In this document: positions 22,006-30,400 of the stretch, piece after piece
Layout: each line of letters starts with the position of its first letter
Numbering within the stretch: the first letter of the stretch is position 1
DNA from: Gemmatimonadetes bacterium T265
GTDB taxonomy: Bacteria > Gemmatimonadota > Gemmatimonadetes > Gemmatimonadales > Gemmatimonadaceae
Assembly: GCA_019973575.1 (NCBI GenBank)
Contig: BPUI01000002.1
Location: 992,001 to 1,056,000, forward strand
Direction of reading: 5' to 3'
DNA length: 64,000 nt
The notes under the pieces: model-generated
Databases searched by the model: none
Seen by the model: only the letters and a program-made list of their open reading frames with translations
What the model was told of the DNA's origin: nothing
Translations under genes and position numbers: made by a program

Positions 22006-22995
22006 ATGCTTTCGGCCCGCTTCAAGCCGCACCACGTTCCGCTCTTCCTCGCGAAGTACGCGTATCTCAAGGCCCGCCGCCGCCCCGTCCTCGTCCACTT
22101 CGAGGTCACGGAGCGGTGCAACGCGCGGTGCGGCTTCTGCGACTACTGGAAGACGCCGGCCGACGCCCGCGCGCACGAACTCGCGAGTTTCGTCGACGCC
22201 GCGCGCGCGTTCAACCCGATGCTCGTGACCTGGACCGGCGGCGAGCCGCTGCTCCGCCGCGATCTCGAGTCGCTCGTCGCCGGCGTGAGTGCGGCCGTCC
22301 GCCTCAAGTACGTCACCCTCATCACGCACGGCGGCCTGCTCACCGTCGAACGCGCGCGCTCGCTCTGGAACGCCGGCGTCCACCAGTTCAACATCTCGCT
22401 CGACTACCTCGACGAGCGGCACGACCGCGCACGTGGAATTCCTGGGCTCTCGGCGAAGATCCTTAGCACCGTGCCCGCGTTGCGCGCCGCCGGGATCGAC
22501 AACGTCCGCTTCAACACCGTCATCAAGGACGACAACCTCGGCGAGATTCTACCGATCGTTCGGACGGCCGAGGCGCTCGGGTGTGGGGTCAACCTGAGCG
22601 TCTACACCGACGCGAAGAACGGAAACCGCGCGCATCTCGTCCCGCACGACCGCTACGAAGCGGTGGACGCACTCGCCGTCGAGTTGTTGGCGTTCAAACG
22701 GCGGCGCCGCGGCGTGATCACCAACTCCGATCATTATCTCGAACAGCTGCCGCGGTACGTGCGCGGTGAGATGACCGAACCGTGCCGGTCCGGCCGCGAC
22801 ACCATCCATATCAACCCGACGGGCCACGTCCGCCGCTGTCCGGACTTCCCGGCAGACGGGCACTGGTCGACGTACCGCGGTTACGAGCCGATCGCGTGCA
22901 ACGCGTGCTACTACGCGTGTCGCGGCGAGGCGCAGGCGCCCCTTCGGCTGTCGCGGATCGCGGACGTCATGGGAACGACGGCGCGCCCAGTGTGA
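22006..22995 (+). CDS. Radical SAM protein with SPASM-like C-terminus
   Basis: The 329-aa enzyme has the radical SAM cluster motif C-x3-C-x2-C at residues 38, 42 and 45 (ERCNARCGFC), followed by the TGGEPLLR motif, so it should bind a 4Fe-4S cluster and S-adenosylmethionine. Five or more cysteines near the C-terminus (CRSGRD, RRCPDFP, CNACYYACRG) look like an auxiliary-cluster SPASM or twitch region. The substrate cannot be told from sequence. The gene has its own promoter, and no obvious peptide precursor gene is next to it. A housekeeping rather than peptide-modifying role is possible. Confidence 0.85.
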   Translation: MLSARFKPHHVPLFLAKYAYLKARRRPVLVHFEVTERCNARCGFCDYWKTPADARAHELASFVDAARAFNPMLVTWTGGEPLLRRDLESLVAGVSAAVRLKYVTLITHGGLLTVERARSLWNAGVHQFNISLDYLDERHDRARGIPGLSAKILSTVPALRAAGIDNVRFNTVIKDDNLGEILPIVRTAEALGCGVNLSVYTDAKNGNRAHLVPHDRYEAVDALAVELLAFKRRRRGVITNSDHYLEQLPRYVRGEMTEPCRSGRDTIHINPTGHVRRCPDFPADGHWSTYRGYEPIACNACYYACRGEAQAPLRLSRIADVMGTTARPV

Positions 22996-23282
22996 CGGGC
23001 GCGCGGATCGCGGCGCTGATCGTGCGGCGCGCCCCACGTGGTGACCCGGCCACAGCACGGCGCGCTGACGTTTTCCCACGCAGCGCGTCCTCCCGAGGAC
23101 GGGCGTGTGAGGCCGCGCGGGAACGACGGCCGCGCTGTCGGCGCTCATCCCGTGCCGCGCGACGTCGGTGGCGGGCGGAGTCCCGGGGCGACTCGCTTGT
23201 CCGTGATTTCTGCGAGGGGTAGTATTCGCGGCGCCCGCCCCCGACGCCGCGGTGCCCCTCCTCCCTCGGAGCTCCGCACCCG
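22996..23282 (+). promoter_or_regulatory. Intergenic region with hairpin and a good sigma70-type promoter
   Basis: No gene is seen in these 287 bases. A small hairpin (23086-23101, stem CGTCCT/AGGACG) may end the radical SAM transcript. TTGTCC at 23197-23202 and TAGTAT at 23220-23225, separated by 17 bases, form the second-clearest classical promoter in the window and would give the TPR gene a 5' UTR of about 55 bases. Confidence 0.55.
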
Positions 23283-23285
23283 GTG

Positions 23286-24884
23286 ATGTCCGCTCTCGCG
23301 AAGATCAAGAAGACTGCGGCCCAGCACGAACACGACCGGCAGTACGACAAGGCGCTGGCGCAGTACGCCCGCCTGCTCGACGGCGGTACGGGTTCGGACG
23401 AGGAGGTCGACGTCACCCTTTATAACCGTGCGGGCGACCTCGCGTTGCGGGCCGGCGACGTACCGCGGGCGGTCACCTACTTCGAGCGGGCGATCGATCT
23501 GTACGCGGCGGGCGGATTCCTCAACAACGCCGTCGCGCTCGCCGTGAAGGTGCTGCGCCACGCGCCGGGGCACCTCGCCGCCCATCACACGCTCGGCGTG
23601 CTGTACGGCCGGAAGGGGTTCCGGGCCGAAGCGCGGCAACACCTGGCCGACTACGCCGCGCAGATGCAGCGCGCCCGACGCGACGAGGAGGTCCGCCGAA
23701 CGCTGACCGAACTGGCGGCGCTCGGCACCGCGCACGACGACGTGATCGCGGTGCGCGAGTTGCTGACCGCCCGCGCCGCCGGTCCGGACGACGCGGGCGC
23801 CCTGGTTCGTGTGTTCGACGACGTGCTCGGGCCTGCGGCGGACGATCGCGTGGCAACTGAGGTCGACGCGCGCGCGACGCCGGCAAGTGCCGCCCTTCCC
23901 CTGTCGGAGCTGATCGAGTTCGAGGTGCGCGGGCCGCGGTTTGCCCCGATCGCGGCGGATACCGCGCCCGCGATCGTGCGCTGGACGACTGCGTTGCCGG
24001 GCGACCCGTCCCCGCTGCGCGTGTCCGCGCTCGGCGGATCGATTCCCGCGCCGATCTCCGAATTCGACCTGGTCGCGCCCGAGCCGGCCGGCGCCGAACT
24101 CCGCTTCACGAGCACCGAGGTGCTCGACAGCCCGTCATTCGAGGTCTCGACCGTCGACCTCGCCGATCCCGCCGTCGACCTCGCCCACCTCGACATCCCG
24201 ACCTTCGAGCTGCCGGCCGTCGACGACACCGCGTTCGAGGTGCCCACGTTTGTCCTGCCGGCGCCCGACCATGCGGTTGTCCAACGGCCCGTGATGCCGG
24301 CCGCAGAGCTCGCAACGTCGATGCGTGCCGACGACGAACCGACCGACCTCGGCGAATGGCTGCGTGCGACCGAGGTGCCGTCGTCGACTCGCCTCGTCAC
24401 GCCCGCGCCGCGCGAGAGCGGCGACGAACAGGCGGACTTCGACGCCGCGCTGCACGCGTTCACGGCCGGGATCGCGCGGTCGGTCGACGTGGGGGACCGC
24501 GAGAGTCATTACGACCTGGGCGTCGCGTTCCGCGAGATGGGGCTGCTCAGCGACGCCGTGCGCGAGTTTCAACGCGCGCTCGGTGCGCCCGGCAGCGGAC
24601 TGCGCGAGCGCGAGGCGTTGGCGCAGTGCTTCTTAGACCTCGGCCGTCCGGAGTTGGCGCTCGTAACGCTCGAGGTCGCGGCGTCGGCCGCGCTCGCGTC
24701 CGGCACTGCGAGCGAGACCCTCGTCGGCGTGCATTACGTCCTCGCCGAAGCGGCTCGTGCGGTCCGGCGTACGGACGACGCGCGCACGTGGTACGCGCGG
24801 GTGCTCGCCGCCGATTACACGTTCCGCGACGCGGCCCGCCAGCTCGCGGCGCTGCCGCCGCCCCGCGCGTCCGCGAGCCCATGA
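23286..24884 (+). CDS. TPR-repeat protein, function unknown
   Basis: The 532-aa protein has three parts. The N-terminal third (about 1-150) is made of TPR helices (QYDKALAQYARLL, GDLALRAGDVPRAVTYFERAIDLY, HHTLGVLYGRKGFRAEARQHL). A central 200 residues are acidic and low-complexity, with recurring P-[ST]-F-[EV]-[VL]-P motifs. The C-terminus again carries TPRs (HYDLGVAFREMGLLSDAVREFQRAL and others). No signal peptide is seen, so it is probably cytosolic and acts as a scaffold. GTG 23283 is an alternative start directly before the ATG. Its stop overlaps the prenyl synthase start, suggesting co-expression. Confidence 0.85.
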   Translation: MSALAKIKKTAAQHEHDRQYDKALAQYARLLDGGTGSDEEVDVTLYNRAGDLALRAGDVPRAVTYFERAIDLYAAGGFLNNAVALAVKVLRHAPGHLAAHHTLGVLYGRKGFRAEARQHLADYAAQMQRARRDEEVRRTLTELAALGTAHDDVIAVRELLTARAAGPDDAGALVRVFDDVLGPAADDRVATEVDARATPASAALPLSELIEFEVRGPRFAPIAADTAPAIVRWTTALPGDPSPLRVSALGGSIPAPISEFDLVAPEPAGAELRFTSTEVLDSPSFEVSTVDLADPAVDLAHLDIPTFELPAVDDTAFEVPTFVLPAPDHAVVQRPVMPAAELATSMRADDEPTDLGEWLRATEVPSSTRLVTPAPRESGDEQADFDAALHAFTAGIARSVDVGDRESHYDLGVAFREMGLLSDAVREFQRALGAPGSGLREREALAQCFLDLGRPELALVTLEVAASAALASGTASETLVGVHYVLAEAARAVRRTDDARTWYARVLAADYTFRDAARQLAALPPPRASASP

Positions 24885-25897
24885 CGCCGAGTGCGACCAC
24901 GCCGAGCCGCCCGTCGCGCGCCCCGGTCGTGACGTTGCAGGACGTGCAGGCCCCCGTCCGCATGTCCCTCGACCGCGTCGTCGACGAGCTCGGCCGCATT
25001 CTCGCGAGCGACGACATGTTCGCCGCCGAGGTGACGGCCCACCTGGCGGCGATGCGCGGAAAACTCTTCCGCCCGACGTTGCTCTTATTGGCGAGCGCGA
25101 CCGGCGGCCGGCCCGAAGCGCGGGCTGTCTCGGTCGCGGCGGCGCTCGAAGTCCTGCACCTCGCGAGCCTCGTCCACGACGACGCCGTCGACCATTCGGT
25201 CATGCGTCGCGGGATGCCGACAATCAACGCGCTCTTCAGTCACCAGACGGCGGTACTGACGGGCGACTTGCTGTACGCGCGTTCGCTCGCCGAACTCGTG
25301 CGGCTCGGCGACTGGGACGTGGCGCAGGTGTTCGCCGAGGCATCGACGCGCATGACGGTGGGCGAGCTCCGTCAGTTGGCGCTCGCCGATGCACTCGCAT
25401 TCAGCGAGACCGACTACGACCAACTCATCCGCGCGAAGACGGCGTCGCTGTTTCGCGCGGCATGCGAGCTCGGCGCGCTGTGCGGCGCGGCCACGTTCCG
25501 CGCGCCGCTTTCGCGTTACGGCGAGCGTCTGGGCATGTTGTTCCAGGTCATCGACGACGTGCTCGATTACACCGAGGTGCAGGAGGTCACGGGGAAGCCG
25601 AGCGGGCTGGACCTGCGCGAGCACAAGGTGACGCTTCCGCTCATCGCGGTACTGCCCACGTTGAGTCGCGCGGAGCGTCGGCGCGTGGACGAGCTGTTCG
25701 CGTCCGCCGACCCGGACGACGCACTCGTCGCCGAGGTCGTCGCCCTCGTCGCGTCCTACGGCGGCCTCGAATACGCGCGCCGGCGCGTCGAGCACCTCGC
25801 CGCGGAAGCGGACGACGCGCTATCGAGGTTACCCGACACGCCGGCGCGCACCGCGCTCCGCGACGCGATCGCGTACGCGCAGGACCGGCGCTCTTGA
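24881..25897 (+). CDS. Polyprenyl diphosphate synthase (IspB/octaprenyl type)
   Basis: Trans-prenyltransferase that lengthens farnesyl or geranyl diphosphate with isopentenyl diphosphate, typically for the menaquinone or ubiquinone side chain. The 338 aa contain both aspartate-rich motifs: the first DDAVD (in LVHDDAVDHS) and the second DDVLD (FQVIDDVLDYT), with the following GKPSGLDLREHKVTLPLI typical of long-chain synthases. ATG 24881 overlaps the TPR gene by 4 bases. Chain length cannot be predicted with certainty. Confidence 0.93.
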   Translation: MTPSATTPSRPSRAPVVTLQDVQAPVRMSLDRVVDELGRILASDDMFAAEVTAHLAAMRGKLFRPTLLLLASATGGRPEARAVSVAAALEVLHLASLVHDDAVDHSVMRRGMPTINALFSHQTAVLTGDLLYARSLAELVRLGDWDVAQVFAEASTRMTVGELRQLALADALAFSETDYDQLIRAKTASLFRAACELGALCGAATFRAPLSRYGERLGMLFQVIDDVLDYTEVQEVTGKPSGLDLREHKVTLPLIAVLPTLSRAERRRVDELFASADPDDALVAEVVALVASYGGLEYARRRVEHLAAEADDALSRLPDTPARTALRDAIAYAQDRRS

Positions 25898-25930
25898 GCG
25901 CCCGGCGCCGTTAGCCCGCGTCACCCGTCC

Positions 25931-26209
25931 ATGTCGCCGCGCACATCGTCCCGGCCGCCGCGTTTCTACGTAATCGTTCTCGCCACGGGCTTCATCGTCG
26001 GCGGACTGCTCACCCAGGTCGCCCGGGGCTTCATGCCCCCGGGCGCGGTGAAGCAGTTTTTGACGACCGGGGTGACGCCGTCCGTGGGCCCGCTACCGAT
26101 CGACCTCGTTATCTTGCGCTTCGCCGTCGGGCCCGTCGCGCTCGACGTCTCGCTGCTGAGCCTCGTCGGCGTGCTGCTCGCGTACCTGATCGCGCGGTCG
26201 TTGTTCTGA
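25931..26209 (+). CDS. Small two-helix membrane protein resembling DUF4321
   Basis: The 92-aa protein has two hydrophobic helices (residues about 12-33 and 72-90) joined by a loop with GPLPIDLVILRFAVGPVALDVS. Length, helix positions and the final LVGVLLAYLIARSLF resemble the DUF4321 family of small membrane proteins. Function unknown. It sits 48 bases before tatA on the same strand, so the two may be co-transcribed. Confidence 0.75.
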   Translation: MSPRTSSRPPRFYVIVLATGFIVGGLLTQVARGFMPPGAVKQFLTTGVTPSVGPLPIDLVILRFAVGPVALDVSLLSLVGVLLAYLIARSLF

Positions 26210-26257
26210 CCGCGGCGTGGCCGCGGGCCGGCGGGGCCTGATCACCGGCGGAGGAAC

Positions 26258-26584
26258 ATGTTAGGCAACTTGGGGCTCGGCGAGATCCTCATTATTCTCG
26301 TGCTGATCCTCGTCCTGTTCGGGCCGCAGAAGATTCCGGAGCTGGCGGGGACGGTCGGGCGTTACATCAACCAGTTCCGGCGTCAGATGGAGGAGGCCCA
26401 GCGCGCGGTGATCGACCCGATCCGCTCGGACCTCAACCTGCCGCCTGCCGCGCCGCCGCCCTACGGCACGCCGCCCGCGGACGCGCCCCACGCGCCGCCG
26501 CCGCCGCCGCCGCAGTACGGGTATGCGCCGCCCCTGACCGACGAGGAAGAGCGCGCGCGTCAGCCGAAGCGGTTGCTCGACTGA
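26258..26584 (+). CDS. tatA: Twin-arginine translocase subunit TatA/E/B
   Basis: Forms the Tat pore or membrane-thinning assembly with TatC. The 108 aa have the N-terminal transmembrane helix (LGEILIILVLILVLFGPQKIPELA, with the FGP hinge) followed by an amphipathic helix (about 28-50) and a tail very rich in Pro, Ala and Tyr. The ATG has a GGAGG site 5 bases upstream. TatA and TatB cannot be separated by reading. It converges with the minus-strand foldase gene with only 16 bases between. Confidence 0.93.
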   Translation: MLGNLGLGEILIILVLILVLFGPQKIPELAGTVGRYINQFRRQMEEAQRAVIDPIRSDLNLPPAAPPPYGTPPADAPHAPPPPPPQYGYAPPLTDEEERARQPKRLLD

Positions 26585-26600
26585 CGCGGCGCCGGTTCGG

Positions 26601-28436
26601 CTAGCTCGTCGCCTGACGCCGTTGGGCGGCCTGCACCTCGGCGCGGCGGTCGTCGATCTTCGCCGTCGCCCGGAGGTCGGAGAGGAACTCGCGGACGCGC
26701 GCCTGCCGGAGTGCCTGCGCGACCTGCGCGCGCTGCGCGGCCTTCTGCGCCTGCCACGCGCCCTTGTCGGCCGCCACGCGCCGGTCGACGCGGAGCACGT
26801 AGACGCCGTCGCGCGAGACCACGGGCGCGGTGAGTGAGCCCTGGGGCACGCCGAACGCGGCGCCCACTGCCTCGGTGTACTGCCCGAGCCCCGGGACGAG
26901 CATGCCGCGCGTGAACGGGCCCGCGTGCTGCACCGGGAGCTGCTGCGCGGCGGCGGCCTGCTCGAGCGACGAGCCCGCCGCGGCCTGCTCCAGCTGGCGC
27001 GCGCGCGGGACCAGCGCCTGCAGCTTTTTCTCCGTCACGAGACGCTGGCGGATCTCGCCGCGGACCTCCGCGAGCGGTTGCGGACCCCCCGGCGTGAGCG
27101 AGTCCAACCGCGCCAGGTAATACGCGGCCGGTGCGTCGAACAGCTCGCTCGTCTCTCCCGTGCGGACGCCGCCGAAGGCCCACGCACTCACGCTCGGCAC
27201 GGTACGTCCCGCGATCGTGAGCGGCTGGTTCTCGAACACCAATACCCGACTCGGAGTCAAGCCGAACCGGCGCGCGGCAGCGTCGAACTTGCGCGGATCG
27301 TCGCTCGACGCGGCCGCCGCCGCGAGCGCGTCGGCCTGCCGATCGACGCGCGCCGCGCTCGAGTCGCTCTGCGCGATCGGGACGAGGACGTGTCGCAGCG
27401 AGAGCGTGTCGCCTTTCCGTTCGTCGACGCGAATGATGTGATAACCGAACTGGGTCGCGACCGGCTCAGAAACCTCTCCCGGCCGGAGCGCGTACGCCGC
27501 CCGTTCGAACTCCGGGACGAAGCGGCCGCGTCCGCCGCGGCCGAGTGCGCCGCCCTGCGCCGCCGAACCGGAGTCGGCGCTCTCGCGCTTCGCGACGTCC
27601 TCGAACTTCGCGCCGCCGACGATCTCGGCGCGGATGCGGACGGCGCGATCACGCGCCGCGGCGCTGTCGGCCGGGGTGATCGTCCGCGGCAGCGTCAAGA
27701 GGGCGACAACCGCCCGGCCCGGGCGTTCGAACGTCTTCCGGTGCGCGTCGTAGTACGCCTGGACGTCCGCGTCGCTCACGGACACCGCGTTGTCCGGCAC
27801 GAGGTCGGGGCGAAACACGACGTACGACACCTGCGCCGAGTCGTGCTCGTCCTGGTAGAGCTGCCAGAGCCGCGCGTCGGACGGGTAGACGCCGCTCGCG
27901 ACCTGGTCGAACAGCTTCTCGCGCGGGAGCGCGTTGCGGTAGTATGCCTCGAGTTGCTGCAGCAACCCGCTGTTCCGGGTCGACGGACTGCTCAGGAAGC
28001 GGCGGTACTTCTCGGGGTCGAACTGGCCGTTGGTCTGCAGTTCGGGGCTGTCGCGCAGCTCGGGTGGCGGCTGCGTCTGCGCGGCCGCGCGGATCTCGTC
28101 GTCGGTGACGCCGATGTGGCGGCGCGCGATCTCCTGCCCGACCAGCCGATCCCCGACGATCTGATCGAACGTCCCCTGGTCGAGTTCGCGCCGCTCGTCA
28201 AGCGTGAGCGGACGCCCGAGCCGCTGGCTTTCCTGCTGCGCGCGTCCGTCCGCCGCGCGGATGTACTCCGTGGCGAGCACCTCGTCGCCGTTCACCTTCG
28301 CGACCGCAGTGTTCGGCGTGAGGCGGGCCTCCCGGCCGAGGAGTCCGGAGGTTTGGCCGAAGAGGAACACGGCGACGAAGGCGGCGGCCATGATGACGAC
28401 GAAGTACTTGCCGCTGCTTCGCATCTGTTGCAACAC
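26601..28436 (-). CDS. Membrane-anchored peptidyl-prolyl isomerase/chaperone (PpiD/SurA-like)
   Basis: Periplasmic foldase. The 611 aa start with a short cytosolic stretch and one transmembrane anchor (residues about 11-27, FVVIMAAAFVAVFLFG), followed by a SurA_N-like helical region, a parvulin-type PPIase domain (about 240-350, ending in ATQFGYHIIRVDERKG) and a second, more diverged PPIase-like segment. Single-anchor architecture matches PpiD more than soluble SurA. GTG 28436 is preferred because GAGGA lies about 10 bases upstream; ATG 28424 is the alternative. It is one of only two minus-strand genes. In an envelope-rich neighbourhood it probably folds outer-membrane or exported proteins. 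Confidence 0.9.
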   Translation of the reverse strand: MLQQMRSSGKYFVVIMAAAFVAVFLFGQTSGLLGREARLTPNTAVAKVNGDEVLATEYIRAADGRAQQESQRLGRPLTLDERRELDQGTFDQIVGDRLVGQEIARRHIGVTDDEIRAAAQTQPPPELRDSPELQTNGQFDPEKYRRFLSSPSTRNSGLLQQLEAYYRNALPREKLFDQVASGVYPSDARLWQLYQDEHDSAQVSYVVFRPDLVPDNAVSVSDADVQAYYDAHRKTFERPGRAVVALLTLPRTITPADSAAARDRAVRIRAEIVGGAKFEDVAKRESADSGSAAQGGALGRGGRGRFVPEFERAAYALRPGEVSEPVATQFGYHIIRVDERKGDTLSLRHVLVPIAQSDSSAARVDRQADALAAAAASSDDPRKFDAAARRFGLTPSRVLVFENQPLTIAGRTVPSVSAWAFGGVRTGETSELFDAPAAYYLARLDSLTPGGPQPLAEVRGEIRQRLVTEKKLQALVPRARQLEQAAAGSSLEQAAAAQQLPVQHAGPFTRGMLVPGLGQYTEAVGAAFGVPQGSLTAPVVSRDGVYVLRVDRRVAADKGAWQAQKAAQRAQVAQALRQARVREFLSDLRATAKIDDRRAEVQAAQRRQATS

Positions 28437-28734
28437 GGGTCGGGATTCCTCGCGGGGGAAGTAGGGCGGACCACGCCGGCGGATTGTTGGGCACGACGCG
28501 TACGGCGCGCCGACGGCAGGAAGGGACCGTGGCGCGCCGGAACGGGTGGTGTCCGGCCTGGAACCTACGGATCGCCGCGCGCTAAAGGCAAGGGAACGCG
28601 AGACTTCGGCGCTCGCCGCCAGGCGGGTCGCGCGTTGACGCGTTTGTTCACGCCGCGGTATCTTGCCGCGTTATTTCTCGCCGCGTCACGCTCCGGCCGT
28701 CGCGCGCTTCGCGCGAAGGCGTTCTCCGTTCCTC
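28437..28734 (+). promoter_or_regulatory. Divergent intergenic region with a consensus-like promoter
   Basis: The 298 bases between two divergent genes hold no gene I can support. TTGACG at 28635-28640 and TATCTT at 28659-28664, 18 bases apart, form the best -35/-10 pair in the window and drive the downstream TPR gene with a 5' UTR of about 64 bases. The promoter of the minus-strand foldase must also lie here, but I could not identify it. Confidence 0.6.
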
Positions 28735-29895
28735 ATGGCCGCTACTGCCCGGATCGACGAGTTGCGGCGCCGCTATGCGGCGCAGCCGCGGCGGTACCTC
28801 GCGCCGCTCGCGAACGTGTTGCGCCAGTCGGGCGCGATCGATGAGGCAGTGACGATGCTGCGGGCGCAGCTCGCGGCGTACCCGGAGCATCTCACCGGTC
28901 ACGTCGTGCTCGGCCAGGCGCTCTTCGACACGGGCGCGCTCGCCGACGCGCGGGGCGCGTTCGAGGCCGCCCGCGCGTTGGACCCGGGGAACCGCGTCGT
29001 CCTGCGTTACTTAGGGGAGATCGCGAGTCTCGGCGGGGATCAAGCTGCGGCGCGGCGGTGGTTCGGGCGCCTGCGCGCCGCCGACCCGTACGCGGACGAC
29101 GTCGCGGCGCAGTTAGGCGGTGGTCCGACCGAGCCGCCCGACGCCGACGACGACGACGTCCCCGGCGCCGGCCCGGCCGTGACGCGGGACGTGCAGGAGG
29201 TGCGCGGCAGCGACGAATTCGAGCGGCTGGATTTCGATCCCGTTTCGGACGCGGCCGCCGACGTGGCGGCCGCCATCCCGGATCGGAGCACGCCGCCGGA
29301 CGGCCCCGCGTTGGACCCGGTCGTCGGGTTGGACGTTGCACCCTCGGCGTCGCCCCCCGAGCTCGACGCCGCGTTCGACGCGGCTGGATCGTCACAGCAC
29401 TCGGCGCACGGCGCGGAGCGGACCGACGAGTTCGCCGAACCCGAGCCCGACGAGGCCGCACCCGGGGCGTTCGAGCACATCACCGCGGGGCCGTTCGCGA
29501 CCGAGACGATGGCTGGGTTGCTGGCCACGCAAGGACACACCGAGCAGGCGATCGCGCTCTACGAACGCCTGACCGCCGAGCGGCCGGGCGACGTCGCGCT
29601 GCGCACCCGTCTCGACGCGCTGCGTGGCACGCGAGGGTCGGCCAACGCGGCTTCTCTCGAGGCGAGCGAGCGCTACACGTCGTCCGCGACGGACGCGGAG
29701 CGCGGCGCGCTGCTCGCGGCCGCGTTCGCCGACCTGTCGGCGCGGGGCGTCGCTCGCCCGCGTTTCGCGGAGCCTGTCGCCGGTTCGGGGGCCGGAGCGC
29801 CGCGCGAAGACGGGATCCGGACTGAAGCGGCAGTTCCGGAGCCCGACGCGGATCTCGCGCGTTTCGACGAGTGGCTGCGCGACCTCGCCGCGTGA
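28735..29895 (+). CDS. TPR-repeat protein with acidic linker, function unknown
   Basis: The 386-aa protein resembles the TPR protein at 23286 in plan. The N-terminus has TPRs (YLAPLANVLRQSGAIDEAVTML, GHVVLGQALFDTGALADARGAFEAA, VVLRYLGEIASLGGDQAAARRWF). A long acidic, Pro/Asp/Glu-rich linker follows (about 135-260), then at least one more TPR (MAGLLATQGHTEQAIALYERL). No signal peptide is seen. ATG 28735 is chosen because the repeat domain starts right after it; codons further upstream overlap the promoter. It precedes aroQ by 13 bases. Confidence 0.85.
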   Translation: MAATARIDELRRRYAAQPRRYLAPLANVLRQSGAIDEAVTMLRAQLAAYPEHLTGHVVLGQALFDTGALADARGAFEAARALDPGNRVVLRYLGEIASLGGDQAAARRWFGRLRAADPYADDVAAQLGGGPTEPPDADDDDVPGAGPAVTRDVQEVRGSDEFERLDFDPVSDAAADVAAAIPDRSTPPDGPALDPVVGLDVAPSASPPELDAAFDAAGSSQHSAHGAERTDEFAEPEPDEAAPGAFEHITAGPFATETMAGLLATQGHTEQAIALYERLTAERPGDVALRTRLDALRGTRGSANAASLEASERYTSSATDAERGALLAAAFADLSARGVARPRFAEPVAGSGAGAPREDGIRTEAAVPEPDADLARFDEWLRDLAA

Positions 29896-29908
29896 GCGAG
29901 TCCGCGCC

Positions 29909-30400
29909 GTGACGACCGCCGCCGGCACCCCGTGGCGCGTGGCCGTGCTCAACGGGCCCAACCTCAACCTCCTCGGCACGCGCGAGCCGGCGCTGTACGG
30001 GCGCGACACGCTCGCCGACGTCGAGCGCCGGATGCGCGCGCTCGGCGCGGAGTTAGGCGCAGAACTGTCGTTCGTCCAGCGGAACGGCGAGGGCGAGCTG
30101 ATCGACGCCGTGCACGCCCTCGCTGGCGCGGCCGACGGCGCCGTCGTCAACGCCGGCGCGTACGGCCACACCAGCCTCGCGCTCCGCGACGCGCTCGTCG
30201 GCGTCGCGGTCCCGTTCGTGGAGGTGCACGTGAGCAACGTCCACGCGCGCGAGCCGGAGCGCCACCGGTCGGCGCTCGCGGCCGCGGCCGTCGGGACCGT
30301 CGTCGGCTTCGGCGCACTCAGCTACGAACTGGGGCTGCGCGGTCTCGTCGCCGCGCTCGCGCGACGCGGCCCCGCGACCGCGGCGGCGACCGGCGCGTGA
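29909..30400 (+). CDS. aroQ: 3-dehydroquinate dehydratase, type II
   Basis: Third step of the shikimate pathway: 3-dehydroquinate to 3-dehydroshikimate. The 163 aa show the family opening NGPNLNLLGTREPALYG with the active-site tyrosine, the NAGAYGHTS segment and the catalytic-His region VEVHVSNVHAREPERH. GTG 29909 starts the protein just before the first strand. It overlaps the M24 peptidase gene by 4 bases. Confidence 0.95.
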   Translation: MTTAAGTPWRVAVLNGPNLNLLGTREPALYGRDTLADVERRMRALGAELGAELSFVQRNGEGELIDAVHALAGAADGAVVNAGAYGHTSLALRDALVGVAVPFVEVHVSNVHAREPERHRSALAAAAVGTVVGFGALSYELGLRGLVAALARRGPATAAATGA

